Below, piece by piece: positions 9,755-22,679 of a stretch of DNA of 64,000 nt. The notes under the pieces are model-generated. The model did no database searches and was not told where the DNA came from. It saw nothing but the letters and a program-made list of their open reading frames with translations. The first letter of the stretch is position 1; each line of letters opens with the position of its first letter. A program made the position numbers and the translations under genes. The stretch is from Deinandra increscens subsp. villosa (Eukaryota > Streptophyta > Magnoliopsida > Asterales > Asteraceae): positions 95,434,030-95,498,029 of the forward strand of contig JBCNJP010000023.1 of assembly GCA_039602395.1 (NCBI GenBank), in the 5' to 3' direction.

Positions 9755-12700
9755 ATGGCCGCAATCAAGTCCGTAATGGCGCGACAAATCTTCGACAGCA
9801 GAGGCAATCCAACCGTCGAGGTAGGCTTGTTTCTCTAGATCCATTTGATAGCTCAATCGTATTAATTTCGTCGTTGTTCTTTTGAATTACGATCGATTGA
9901 CGTGTAAACTCGTTAATCGTGACATATATATGTGTATATATCGATTATTATAGCATTTTTTCTAGAAATGTTAAGGTTTTACGTCAAATGGTAATTGAGA
10001 TCATCGTTATTATGGTTCGGTTTTCTGAAGCGATAATTAAGTGTTCGTGAACGGTTTCCGTTTGTTATGTTAACCGTTAGATATTTTAGTGTAATTTGAG
10101 ATTGCGTGTGGTGACGAAGAAAAGAGCTAAAAATCAACACTAGTTATCGAAAAAACTCCCGGGCCAAAGAAAGCTCTGCCTATGATTGCGTGTGACCTTT
10201 TGCATTGCCCCTGGGGTCCTAGAAATTTTTTTTGTGGTAGCACACAGTCCAGGGGCGGATCCAGGAAAATAATTCAGGGGTAGCGTTAAAAAAATATTTG
10301 TCGGGACTAACAGGGGTTGGGGGGCAGCGCCCCGGAAAAAAAATTGGGTAATTAACGGGCTTTTGATCATATTTTCAAGTTAGGATTTAAATAAAAACAA
10401 TAAAAAAATTTCGAGGGGTAGCGTAAAATATTTTCAGGGGTAGCGAAAAATTCGTTTCAGGGGTAGCGAAATACCGAAAACCAAAAAAATTACACATCGC
10501 AGTAAAAGTTCAGGGGTAGCGCGCGCTACCCATGAGCTCTTAGTAGCTCCGCCCCTGGTGCCACACACACTAATATTTTTCAAGGGGTAACACGTTCATT
10601 CAAACCAAAAAATCCTATGGAAAAAATCAAAAAAATAAAAAATTATCCACTTTGCGTACAAGTTTAACTCTTGCACGTGTCACCCCTGACAACCCATGGC
10701 TGGGGTCGAGCTACACTTCTTAAATTCGGAAGGACCAATAATGCAAATTTTATTTCGAACAAATTACTTCATGAAAATTGCATCAAATTTTTTTTTTTTT
10801 TTTTTTTTTTAATTTGGTCTGAAAATGCATTTATTAAATTCGGAAGGACCAAAAGTGAAATTTTGTTTAAAATTTGAATCTAAAGATAACCGCGGCTATC
10901 GCAGTTAATCAAGGTGTATAACCCAAATAGTTTATATCTGAAAGCGTGTATAACCCAAATAGTTTTTATGTGACAGCATCGTTTGCGACTTCAGATTCTA
11001 TCAAGTATTAAGTATTAAATGCTCAAAATCCCCCAACATTAACCTAGATATCGACTTTCATATTAAAGTGATACTTTAGGATGGTGTTTAATATTATTTG
11101 AAGTGTGATTACATTGTTTTCCTGGAATTTAGATGTTAATTTTTATTTGATGTAGGTGGATATTATCCTATCAAATGGTACTTGGGCCCGTGCAGCTGTT
11201 CCTAGTGGAGCATCCACCGGTAAGATCTGTTTCCCTTTTCAAAAAAACAGTTACACCACCCCATGATTTTTTGCTAGAATTTTTAACATCATAACAAGAT
11301 ATCCATGTAATTCTTGTCTTTTAGGTGTCTATGAAGCACTGGAATTAAGAGATGGAAGCTTAGATTATATGGGAAAAGGTGTCTCCAAGGTGAGTTAACA
11401 ATCTGGATTAATCTATTTTGTACATTTATCAGTTATCACACACCCCATATGATGCTGATTTATGTTTACTTTTACATTCTATGATTAGGCGGTTTCGAAT
11501 GTGAACACTGTTATTGGCCCTGCTATTGCAGGCAAGGTTTGTTTCATTAGCCTTATCCCTTGATATACATTTGAGTATTGTTTTTTTTTGGTGTTTTGGG
11601 ACATAAGAAGTTAAGAATGATGTTTTAGATCATATCATATACGTGATTTGAATGTGTGTGAATTTTACAGGACCCGACTGATCAAACTGGTATTGATAAT
11701 TTTATGGTTCAAGAACTCGATGGAACGAAAAACGAGTGGGGTTGGTGCAAGCAAAAGGTATAGTTTTCTTGTGCAAAATTTTACATTTTTTTTTCCTGAA
11801 CAACTAAAATCACCACACCTGCACTTTGCAGGATCTGAACCCACAACCTCTTGGTTGGGTAGCCACCACTTTTACCACCAAGTTGTCCCTTAGGACAACC
11901 TTGGGACAACTTGGTGGTAAAATTCGGCATTAATCGTACTTATGAATGGATTACTTTCTTGTTTAGCTTGGAGCAAATGCCATTTTGGCGGTGTCTCTTG
12001 CGATCTGCAAAGCTGGGGCTAGTGTCAAGAATATTCCCCTTTACAAGGTAACTTATGTTATAAAAGATCTATATATATTTAACCTTTTGATCATATCAAT
12101 TTGAAGTAAATTGATATGTTTGATTTGGAAACTTTGTGCAGCATATTGCAAACTTGGCTGGCAACAAGAAATTAGTATTACCAGTACCAGCATTCAATGT
12201 TATCAATGGTGGATCACATGCCGGAAACAAGCTTGCTATGCAGGTATACATCTTGATGATCCTGAATTACATACGTTTTTGTGATATATATCGGATGTTT
12301 ATTGACATAGAGTTGTGTTTTTGTAGGAATTCATGATTCTTCCTGTTGGTGCTTCGAGTTTTAAGGAAGCCATGAAGATGGGTGTTGAAGTATATCATAA
12401 TTTAAAGGTGGTAGAAACATAAACATGTTTCTTGATATGCAATATGGTTTGTAATCACTAATCTTTTCTATGGGCTTGCAGTCTGTTATTAAGAAGAAAT
12501 ATGGTCAGGATGCAACAAATGTCGGTGATGAAGGTGGCTTTGCACCAAATATTCAGGTAATCATGGTTTCAGATTGTCATATATAACCTTGCAAAGTTGC
12601 CATTTAGTTTCAGTTTCTTGATTACATTTTAACATGATATTGTCTTTTTGAGCTTTAGGAAAACAAGGAGGGCCTTGAGTTGCTAAAAACAGCCATTGCT

Positions 12701-14994
12701 CAAGCTGGTTACACAGGAAAGGTGATTACTCTAAAATTACTCGTTCGCCTTGCTTTTCATAAATGGGTTATATTATGTCCTTAAATACTGTTTACCAAAT
12801 TGTACCGGCTATTTTTTAATTTTTTTTTTGTCTCCACGGGTTAAACGCTAAAAAAAGTTGTTAATAAGGGAACGCATAAAACGAGTTGAAGTCTCCAAAA
12901 GTGTACTTTTGGTGCATACATTCTCTTTAATCGTTTTACCAAAAAGTTATAAACTTTAACTTTTTCCTACATACAAAAAGTGTATCAGGCACAAAAAGAT
13001 TACTGATTTTGACCCGTTATTCTCGACCCATCAGGTTGTCATTGGAATGGATGTTGCTGCATCTGAATTCTATGGAAAAGATAAGACCTATGATTTAAAC
13101 TTCAAGGAAGAGGTGTATTTCTGAGTCATGTTCTTTCTTATTCTTTTTATTTAACAATGGATGTTTTTTTAATTTTCCTCCACAGATGTAATATGATACA
13201 TGTTTGTTTCTTTGATTCCTTTATGTAGAACAACAATGGGTCTCAAAAAATTTCTGGAGTGCAACTCAAAGATCTTTATAAATCATTTGTGACTGAGTAC
13301 CCTATCGTGTCAATCGAAGACCCATTTGACCAAGATGATTGGGAGCATTATGGCAAGATGACTGCAGAATGTGGTGATCAAGTACAGATTGTTGGTGATG
13401 ATCTTTTAGTCACTAATCCCACGGTTAGATTTATAGTTTTCAAATTATAAGAACCCAAATTTCTGAGTTTCTTTTCTTTTTTTTTTTTAGTAAATCTTTC
13501 AACATTTGACAAAATTAACATTTTGTGGATGTTCAAATTGTGTTTTCAGAGAGTTCAGAAGGCAATCAATGAGAAGACATGTAATGCCCTTCTCCTCAAG
13601 GTATATCACCAATCCTTGTTTCCTTTTTCTTTTTTTGTAATTTTTATGAACAAAGCCTCTTAAATATTTTAGCTAGAAAATGCTATAAAATAAAATTTAT
13701 AATCATATTGGAGACTGTAATTGTTTATAAAAAAAAGATCAAAAGCTTGCGCAAAAGTGTTTTAGGTCAACGCGACCCGACCTGACTGTTTTTGACGCGT
13801 ATCCAAACTTGTTTATTATCCGTTAACCAACCCATTTGACCCGTTTGTTATGCCATCTTGGTCATATTGTTTTCGAATCTTAGGTTAATCAAATTGGATC
13901 AGTAACTGAGAGCATTGAAGCTGTGAAAATGTCAAAGCATGCTGGTTGGGGTGTGATGGCCAGTCATCGCAGGTAAACTATAAATTATAAATATGCAGTT
14001 TTAGATGTTTTTAGACCACCATTTTTTAATAATTAATAATCTAATATTTTTGGTGTAACAGTGGGGAAACAGAAGACACCTTCATTGCTGATTTATCTGT
14101 TGGTTTAGCAACGGTATTGATTGATATATACATATCAAAAAATCTATAAATAATAATAATAAATTTATAAAAACCGATAATGATTATATAAAATAATTGA
14201 CATGTCAGGGCCAAATCAAGACTGGAGCCCCTTGCAGATCAGAACGTCTTGCCAAGTACAACCAGGTTGGTTTTTCTCACCGTTATTCTGAATCAGACTT
14301 GAAAAAACATAAATTCAAAATGTAATCTAACCCGAATTTTGAATTTGGTTTCCAACTTTCCATATTGAATGTGGATATATATATATATATGTTAATTAGT
14401 TATTACCAAAACCCGTGTATTATGTGAGATAATTTCATATATAATTATTATTATATTTTTTTTAAGATTAAGTTTAAACGTAAGCCGTATGAGAATAATG
14501 AAACTTTTTAAGCATCCACTCGTAAAATAAAAAGTAATAAATATTTAAAATTATAAATAACAATAATGGAGATTTAAGAATTATAAAATTATATTTTAAG
14601 ATAAGTTATAATCGAAATCTTATTATAATTTATTAAATATTTAAAAAATATTATAATAGAGATGACACGTGTCATTAATGATTTTTATTTATTATACAGT
14701 AGATGTAACTTTTATATATTCTTCCTCGATTTACTCGAAGCTTGGAATCAACCTAAATGCAAATATTCAAAATCGTATTAGTTTTTCGAATTCGAGTTAA
14801 GATGCCAAATGAACAACTTTGTATAACCGATTCGAATAGGCCGAAAACCGACCCGATGAGCACCCGACTTTTCAATTTGACTTTAACTTTGACTAAAATT
14901 AACTTTTGTTCAGCTGTTGAGAATTGAAGAAGAACTCGGGTCAGAAGCAGTCTATGCTGGAGCCAACTTCCGAAAGCCTGTAGAACCTTACTAG
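9755..14994 (+). CDS. ENO: Enolase (2-phospho-D-glycerate hydro-lyase), 17 exons
   Basis: Glycolytic enzyme converting 2-phosphoglycerate to phosphoenolpyruvate in the cytosol. Exons: 9755-9820, 11156-11219, 11325-11389, 11489-11536, 11671-11757, 11967-12047, 12142-12243, 12327-12407, 12482-12556, 12659-12721, 13035-13112, 13229-13423, 13550-13600, 13884-13972, 14062-14113, 14209-14265, 14914-14994. All are GT-AG and in phase, giving 444 aa, the normal plant length. Visible catalytic features: GDEGGFAPN with Glu215; Mg ligands Asp250, Glu300, Asp327; signature LLLKVNQIGS with Lys352; SHRSGETEDTFIADL. The first ATG (MAAIKSVMARQIF) has no plastid transit peptide, so this is the cytosolic form. 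Intron 1 (1.3 kb) carries transposon remnants; other introns are ordinary. No frame damage seen, so it should be functional. Confidence 0.95.
10250..10557. mobile_element. hAT-like non-autonomous element in enolase intron 1
   Basis: Ends are inverted: CAGGGGCGGA on the left and TCCGCCCCTG on the right. The interior repeats CAGGGGTAGCG. The same end family occurs at 59245-59940, which has a perfect 8-bp target duplication. Here the flanks (ACACAGTC and GTGCCACA) do not match. Flanking sequence on both sides resembles the interior of the 59245 element, suggesting it sits inside an older relative spanning roughly 10190-10700. Confidence 0.6.
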
Positions 14995-15850
14995 ATTCAT
15001 GTTAACAGTTAAATGTCCATCCAAATAATAACTAAACTGAAGGGCAAAATAGACCTTTTCACTCGTAACAAAGGACTGAGGCAACTCAGTCTTATTTTTT
15101 TGTTTGAGGAAATTGTGGCAATTAATGATGACCCATTTTGACTTATGGGGAGGCTGAGTTAATCTTATTTTTAAGGTGGACTTGTTTTGTTTGATGGTAA
15201 TTAATCATTTTGGCTTATGGTATATGTTGTGTTGTTGATACAATCCGACACGACGGTTAGAGTCAAATTAGAGAGCTTTTTTTTAATGGCAAATGAATAA
15301 AGTCTGGTTACTCGGAAACCCAATGGGTAAAGGTATTCTCATCTACGAAACACAGACAGTGTTAGGGTAATCCGAACCAATAAACATTATTTTTTAATTA
15401 GCATGTATGATATTAGAGCATCTATCATCATTGTTATAAACTAAATTTTGCTACTCGTACGTTGCCGCGGGATATACAAATATACAAAATAGTTATATTG
15501 CTAATGCACACAATGTAAAGAAAACAATATGGACTAAAACAATGTTACAAACTTGAGAGATATTAAGACAAAAAAAATACGAGAGGTTTAATTGGGACAA
15601 ACTTAAATATTGGTTACAATTTTAGATTTTTTTTCTCTATAAGGTGATATTCATTTTTATTAAAGTAGTTAACTTGCTTATTAATTTTGAGAATTAAATA
15701 TATTTCTTTAACAATTTTATATCACATATCCATTATAATAGACTTCAACCTTCAAACTTTAGGGGAGAAACATCTCATTAAACACCCATATACCATTCGT
15801 CTAGAAGTCTTTTGGTTAAGAACTAAATATAAGTACTATCCATGTATGTT
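14995..15850. other. Enolase 3' region and spacer
   Basis: The first 250 or so bases after the stop are the likely 3' UTR. The rest is AT-rich with no gene seen. Confidence 0.4.
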
Positions 15851-16430
15851 CTACCAATCTATCATGCGAGCGTTATGTGCTTCCCTACTATGTAAAAGTG
15901 TCGCGTCTTCCAATCGTTCATTCATAGTTGCTTCCGGTAGTTCATCCACATTTTTTGGATAATGATTCAGACAAGTCGCGTAGCCTTGGTCCTCTCCAAT
16001 CATATTATGCAAGATGATAATGACACACATAACATCTTTTGTTTTATCCTTGGTCCATAACTGACAATGATTTCTCACAAGACGCTATTTTTTTAAAGAG
16101 CACCAGCACACTTTTCGACATCCCTTCTTGAAGACTCTTCGAACTTTTTTAAAGTATGTTTTTCATCAACGAGGTCTCTAAAAGTCTTAACGATGAACGA
16201 CTACCCCAGATATAAACCATCGCCCAAAAACTATCCATGTGGGTGGTAGTTTACATTCGTTGGCAACAATATGGTTGCGTTCAGTTGGTGTTCTTTTCAA
16301 TACCAGTTGTGGATGATTCAGAATATGTTGTAGATACTCTCCCACGAGTTTAAAAGTAGAAGAAACTACCTGGCGGCTGGCGCTCATCGTCCGAAGACGA
16401 TCAATCGTCGAAACCATAAAGATATGATGA
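15851..16430 (-). pseudogene. PIF/Harbinger transposase remnant
   Basis: Minus-strand fragments in shifting frames spell pieces of the DDE nuclease of PIF/Harbinger transposases (the HARBI1/ALP1-like family). KKFEESSRRDVEKCAGAL (about 16100-16160) matches the usual QE-ARKDVERAFGVL segment, and CVIIILHNMIGEDQG (about 15990-16030) matches the typical C-terminal IILHNMI-ED motif. Frameshifts and stops break it up. GC-rich sequence near 16630-16700 may be part of the element's end; I could not define terminal repeats or a 3-bp target duplication. Confidence 0.7.
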
Positions 16431-16996
16431 GGAAGGGGATGCCATGTTTTATAAAAATAGAGAGGAGATTGGGTGTTTCATAGAAATGAAAGTGGAATGT
16501 GATGGAGTTTTATACGTTTGAATTTGTTTATGTGTTGTCTTGTATATATATAGATGGAAAAAACGATTTTCTTAAAAAAAATATTATAGTCTTTGCAACG
16601 ACTAGATTTCCTAAAACGATAATTTGTTGGGCGCTATATCAATCACGCCACCCATCGGTTTTGGCCTTGTAGCCCCTAGAGGGGCGGTGTTCCCGGCCTT
16701 ATATGGACACTATTTAGGGCTTATCGTGCTCACCACATAGTCTTAGACTCTTAGCGACCCAAATTATATTCGTCTTTGGATTAGTGATATTGTGAATCAT
16801 ATTAAATTTTAAACGAGTCTTAAATTTTTTATATGATAAAGGTTCAAATCTTAACGTAAAAATAAAAAAATTTAAAAAGAAAAATTAATACTTTAAAAAC
16901 CAATTTTCCCTTTTAACCCTTTTATATCTTTTTATATATAACGAAAACATAACATCCTATTTCCCTCTTTCGCTCCCTTTCCCCCGAGATCACACG
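16431..16996. other. Spacer and U2AF35 promoter region
   Basis: AT-rich. TATATATA-like stretches near 16925-16940 could act as a TATA box for the U2AF gene. A short GC-rich stretch near 16640-16700 resembles one at 35870-35930, a minor dispersed repeat. Confidence 0.4.
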
Positions 16997-17010
16997 AAAC
17001 CCTAACCCTA
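16997..17010 (+). promoter_or_regulatory. Telo-box in the U2AF35 5' leader
   Basis: AAACCCTAACCCTA lies 32 bases before the ATG. Telo-boxes (AAACCCTAA) are common in plant promoters of translation and RNA-processing genes active in dividing cells; the function here is inferred. Confidence 0.6.
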
Positions 17011-17041
17011 GCCGCTGCTGCAACTCCTCCTCGTCGGAACA

Positions 17042-19745
17042 ATGGCGGAGCATCTAGCGTCCATATTCGGAACCGAAAAAGACAGAGTGAACTGCCCTTT
17101 CTACTTCAAGATCGGAGCTTGCCGCCATGGAGATCGATGCTCACGGCTCCACACCAAACCTAGCATCAGCCCTACCTTATTGCTCTCCAATATGTACCAG
17201 CGTCCCGATATGATCACTCCAGGCGTTGATCCTCAGGGTCAACCTCTCGATCCGAGCAAAATTCAGGATCACTTCGAGGTAATTTGACTAATTTCACTCC
17301 TATCATTGTCGTTTACAAAAGCTCGAGCTAATAAATCTGTTAGTTTATACATCTCGTAACGAGATCTTACGATTGATTGACGATTTTGATTACCTAGGTC
17401 AATACGTATCGCGGCGGACGTTTGAATTTTGATTATTCTGGAATAATTCATTATCTCGCTTATTAATTAGGGATTCAATATGTTACTTATTTAGTTCGTA
17501 GAAAAAGAGTAGGTTTTGCCGTTTTGTTTGTTTTGGTTTTGAAGAATTTATTCTGTAGCTTATTATATTCTTTTGATTTGATGTTTGAGCTTGTGTACTA
17601 CTTTCCAGTTTTGTGCATCACTGCATTGAAATTTATCTTATTATGCAAGGACACTATGGTTTTTCTTTTACACTATTTTCCACATTTGCGCCTATAGTTA
17701 TTGTGTTTACTTTGAAAAAAGCGTGATCTTCAATCTTAAGCACAAATTATTCATGTATGTTTATTGCCGGTTTTTTTGCATCTTTTCTGGTCATCTGCAA
17801 GCTTGATTTTATTAAAATGTTACTTATCTAGGTCATAGTAAAGAAAGTTGGTTCTGTTTGTTTTGATTTTGAAGAATTTATTCTGTAGGTCATTATAGAT
17901 TCTCTTATTTGGGGGTTGAAGGCAGAAAACTAGTGAAAGTTGTAATCGAGCATGGGACCTTTGATGATGTCGGAGTCTGCATGCACTTTTTAGTGTTATT
18001 CATTGAAATTCATCTTATTATGCAAGGATACTATAACTTTTTTTTTTAATTATTGTCCACATATGCGCCTATAGTTTTTGTGTTTACTCTAAATAAAGCA
18101 TGTTTTTCAATCTTAAGCACAAATTATTCATGTATGTTTTACTTTAAGTGAGTGTAGGAGTGTAGGACTGCTGTATTGCCTCTTTTGTTAGTTGTATTTC
18201 TGATCATTACAAGTAATGGACCAATAAGTGCAAAGCTGCAAGCTTGACTCTGTTCCCTGGCAATATAAATACTCTTTTTTAACTGTACGGTGCTTCTTTG
18301 TTTACCTTCGAATTCATGTCTACGTGCAGGACTTTTATGAAGATCTGTTTGAAGAGCTGGGAAAGTATGGAGAGATTGAAAGCTTAAACATTTGTGACAA
18401 CTTGGCTGATCATATGGTATAGTTGTTATTACACATAAAATCAATTGGTTATTTTGGTAATTAAAACATCTAAGATGAAATGTTTTCACAATGTGCAGGT
18501 AGGAAATGTGTATGCACAGTTTAGGGAAGAAGAACACGCTGCAGCTGCTCTTCAGAATCTGAGTGGAAGGTTTTATGCAGGTATAAACAAATATATTCTG
18601 GGTGATTTTAAACATGGGCATTAACATTGCCACATACAATGATTCATGCATGTTTTTTTTTTGTTACTTACATCATTGAACCTTTAAGTGCTTATATGGT
18701 TGTGGATTTTTATGCATGTTTAAGACCTTTATTTTCTTGTTTATAAATCTAGTATATATTGCACACTTGGTTTTTAAAAGCGCCAGGCACTCTGAGGCAC
18801 TTAAGTCTCGAAAGCCTAGCAATGTTTACATTCTTAGTAATAAACACCATGGATGCCACAAAATTCAGTAATCTTATTCTTATGCAGTTTTGTTATGTAG
18901 CTCATTTAAACACTATGGATGCTCTTCTGTTCTACATAATTGTTTTATTCCATTATTAAGATCATTTCAGTTTTATCCATTTTCATTCGTATATAAGTGT
19001 TAAACTTATCTGCTATATCATCATATGTTTTCCGTTTTAAGCGATTAAACTCTTATATGGATGTTTTCATACATAATGGATAATGTATTGGTCTATTTGA
19101 GATATCTGAATTTGAAAAATTCAACCAAATGTCTTCCATTTCATGGTCCATATTTCTTTAGTTGTGGATAACATGTAGTTTTCGTAACATAAGATCTAAA
19201 TTATTATTATTTCAGGGCGCCCCATTATTGTGGACTTTTCTCCAGTGACAGATTTTCGTGAAGCTACATGTAGACAGTATGAGGAAAACGTATGCAATCG
19301 AGGTGGCTATTGCAACTTCATGCATCTGAAGAAGATTAACAAGTAATTTTACTTTTTATACCCTTCTTCCACTCTCCACTCTCAACTCACAACTAATTCC
19401 TTTTACTAATTTATTCATTGTATATTTTTCTTCAGAGATTTAAGAAGACAGTTATTCGGGAGACGTAGGAGAAGCAGAAGCAGAAGTCGTAGTCCACCAA
19501 GGCACAGGAATCATGATGATCGTCCATCAGGTGGCGGTCGTGGTGGTGGCTACCCTGATCACCGCCCGAGTAACAGAAGCAGGAGGCCTAGAAGTAGGAG
19601 CCCGGGAAGGAGATCAGGCCGAAGCAGAAGCCCAGAAGGGAAGAGAAACCGTAGCCCTGTTAGGGAAGGCAGTGCTGAAAGAAGGGCTAAGATTGAAAAA
19701 TGGAACCGAGAAAAAGAGGCACAAACTGCTCCTACAACGGATTAA
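17042..19745 (+). CDS. U2AF35: Splicing factor U2AF small subunit, five exons
   Basis: Recognises the AG at intron 3' ends as part of the U2AF heterodimer in the nucleus. Exons: 17042-17278, 18330-18416, 18499-18580, 19216-19342, 19436-19745; all GT-AG and in phase, giving 280 aa. Domains in order: CCCH zinc finger 1 (Cys18, Cys27, Cys33, His37), U2AF-homology motif (about 45-145, ending in GRFYAGRPIIVDF), CCCH zinc finger 2 (CRQYEENVCNRGGYCNFMH), then an Arg/Ser-rich tail with RRSRSRSRS, a Gly-rich patch and SPGRRSGRSRSP. The length fits plant U2AF35, slightly short in the RS tail. Intron 1 is about 1 kb. A GTATAT donor-like site follows the stop (19770), so the 3' UTR may contain a further intron. 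Confidence 0.95.
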
Positions 19746-19828
19746 AGTAACAACAATGATGATCGACTTAAGGTATATATCGAATAATCGGTTTGTTTTC
19801 TTTCTTTATGCTTGGTTTAAAAGTCTTT

Positions 19829-20106
19829 TCTTTTTAAGATATCTAACAAGCCTAAAATATAAACCAGTATGAAACAAATAAAAAGCTTATAAAGTTTCAA
19901 TAAGAAAGAACCTTCTCACTTGAAAGATTTGGCTTACTTCCGGCTTTCCGCTGTGCAGGAGTAAGTCTTATCTTTTTAAGATATCTAGACACGTCTAAAA
20001 TATAAATCAGTATGAAACAAATAAAAAGATTATAAAACTTCAATTAAAAAAACCTTATCACTTGAGAGATTTGGCTTACCGCCGGCTTTCCGCTGTGCAG
20101 GAGTAC
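19829..20106 (+). repeat. Tandem duplication (142-bp period) downstream of U2AF35
   Basis: Two copies, 19829-19970 and 19971-20106, about 85-90% alike by eye. Each ends in CGGCTTTCCGCTGTGCAGGAG, a good splice acceptor. If a 3' UTR intron starts at 19770, the duplication provides two competing acceptors (about 19959 and 20100). Confidence 0.75.
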
Positions 20107-22529
20107 AGGTTGACTGGTCAAATCTGTTTTCCTACTTTTCTCCTCTTTACTCCTTTAAGGAAACGTGGCCTGTTTGGTTTCTCCTAGATTATTCGTCAAA
20201 ACCAAAAAACCCAAAGAACCGGATCATGAGAACCCCTACTAGAGTTAACAACAGTTTTGACCCATTGGTAGGTCAACCCGCCCTTAATGAAAACGAACCA
20301 CTTTGTTCGATTACCCGGCCTGACCCATCTTGCCACCCAATATTCATAGGTGTTCGAGTTTTGCAGGCCAAGTTCTCCAGATTCTGTTATTTCTATTCAT
20401 GCTGGGGATTTACATTATTTTCATTATTTAATTTTAAAAATGTGATCTTACTTAGTTTACGAGTTTTGCAGGTTCAGGTGTTCTGCACGGGTCCTTATTT
20501 TTTGTCGTTTGCTATTATATTTTCTTATACAGGTTGCCTTTCTTTGTCTTAACCCACATCGTCAGGACACGAGGAGGTAAAGATACTTATGTCACCAGAA
20601 GTTTATGTTTATGGTTTTCTTAATGAAGAACTGATAGTGAAGAAGAATGAGGTATGGTATTAGGATCATCACAAGTTTTTTGTTTATTTTGAAGATTTTT
20701 TTTAATGTTTTTTCTTCAGTATTCCTAGACCAATTGTATGTTTCTACTATATTTTGACTGTAAAATTTATGTGCACTTGATTTGTGTTTGAAGTTGAACT
20801 TGCATGTTTGGTTTTAGAAAGTGGCGTAGTGCAGTGCGAGACAAGCATTTTGCCTATGTACAAGAGGCGCTATTATATAACGCCTCAACAATTTATCAAC
20901 TTTAGCTTCATTGGTTTCCTTGATCTGTAGCTATAGATTCAACTGAATGACATAAAATTGCATCTTTCGGTTTCCTTATAGTGATTCCAGAAGCAATTAA
21001 GCAACAACTGAACTGGAGGTTCTGAAAGCTGAAATGCCCAACAACAAATTTTTTGTTAGGCAACAGTGAGGTATTTTTTAAGGGGGTTATAGTATTCATA
21101 TTGGGTTCCTTAGCTCCAACCCTGGATTTTCTTCTTAGCTCATCAAAGAATTCTCACATGCTAACATCCTAACTAAACCATGTTACTATTGTATAAAAAA
21201 AGACTTGTTCTTGTAATGTCCTAATACCATACCGTTAATAAAAAAAGACTAGTTCAAAGGCTTCATGTAATGTCCCTGTCGGTTATCTAAATTTACCGTT
21301 AATAAAAAAAGACTTGTTCTTGTAATGTGTACTCGTTTAGTAAACAATCAAATACTCGTTTAGTGAACCAGCAAGTACCACCATAACTATAGTGCTCTCA
21401 CTGACACTGCCCTCCGTCACTTAGACAATCGCTTGGCCGTTGCCACTCGCCATCCATAACCACTGTGATTGTCTTACTACTGCCACCCTAGTTCAACAAG
21501 CGAAGATTATTTGATTCAACAAACAGACGATTATTTTAGGTTCAACAATGAGTAGGTTTTCGGGTTGACCAAGCGAAGGGTTTTCTAAAACCTCTATTGG
21601 AGGCGTTTTAGAAATGTGAAAATTTTTACATCGATTTACTATCTTTGTGAAGTGAGTGAAGTACTAAAAGTGAAGTGAAAGTTTAAAATTTAGGAATTTA
21701 TACAAGTCAGGAAATGACTGTAGCCGTTTAGAAGTGTTTTAATTTTTTACTACATTGTTAGTGATATTTTTATTTATATTCTGTAATTATCTATACTATA
21801 TTATAATACATATAAGATTGACAAAATAGTTTTTTACATAAAATTTTAAGAGTGCTAGAGGATGTATATGTAAATTACTATCATCATGTTAATTACTCAT
21901 AAATGAAAGTAATATCTATTAATTAAAAAGGTTAAAATATTATTGTTAAAAAAAAGTTATAAATATTTTGTTCATAGGAACCTATGACTACATTTGTTCA
22001 ACCTTTTATATACATACAAGAACCATGCTAATTGTCATATAATGTACTCCCAATTAATTATTCAATCAGTTATTAGTTTCTGCACTAGTGTGTTGTGTTC
22101 TCTACTGCATCGCGCAGACACCCCATTATTTTAAACAATAGAACTATATAAAAATATATTGTTTATTTTTTTAAATTGTTTACGTAAATTGAATGTATAA
22201 TTAGGCGGATATATGAAAATATATCGGTATTCCAAAAGTTACTTTTGTCAAGTATAAGTGAAATTTTAATTTATCAACTTTCATGTATTTGAATATTTAT
22301 TATCAACTTATGTATATTTGAATATTTATAAGACTACGTGTAGTCATAATATAAAGGGGTATTATACGATAAATTTAGTCTTATACGATAAATGTTAGTC
22401 ATGTCACTACATCAGCAAGGAGGTTATGACTGAAAAAGTTCAGTCATAACCCTTCATTTTATTATTACCAATTTTTTTTTTTTTTAAGTTTTCACAAAAT
22501 CATGTTTGAGGAAGAGGATGAAAAGGAGC
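20107..22529. other. Non-coding region after U2AF35
   Basis: The first part may be the remaining U2AF35 3' UTR. Near 21195-21340 a short phrase containing ACCGTTAATAAAAAAAGACT recurs three times. 22250-22530 is related to 33640-34870 and 49340-50540 (a dispersed repeat family). TCTATACTATATTATAAT at 21792 looks like a plant Helitron 5' end, but I could not pair it with a 3' end. No gene seen. Confidence 0.4.
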
Positions 22530-22679
22530 GTCAAACCATCAAGATGTGGATGTTATTTTGCCCCGGGAGATGGTCTACCAACAATATGTGGACGCTATAA
22601 AGACGTCAAACCATCAAGATGTGGATGTTATTTTGCCCCGGGAGATGATCTACCAACAATATGTGGACACTATAAAGAC
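22530..22679 (+). repeat. 75-bp tandem duplication, in frame
   Basis: Two 75-base units (22530-22604, 22605-22679) differ at only a few positions. The period is a multiple of three, so the 73-codon open frame 22546-22767 repeats a 25-residue unit containing VDVILPREM and YQQYVD. I do not recognise the peptide, and the frame is short, so coding status is doubtful. Confidence 0.7.
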
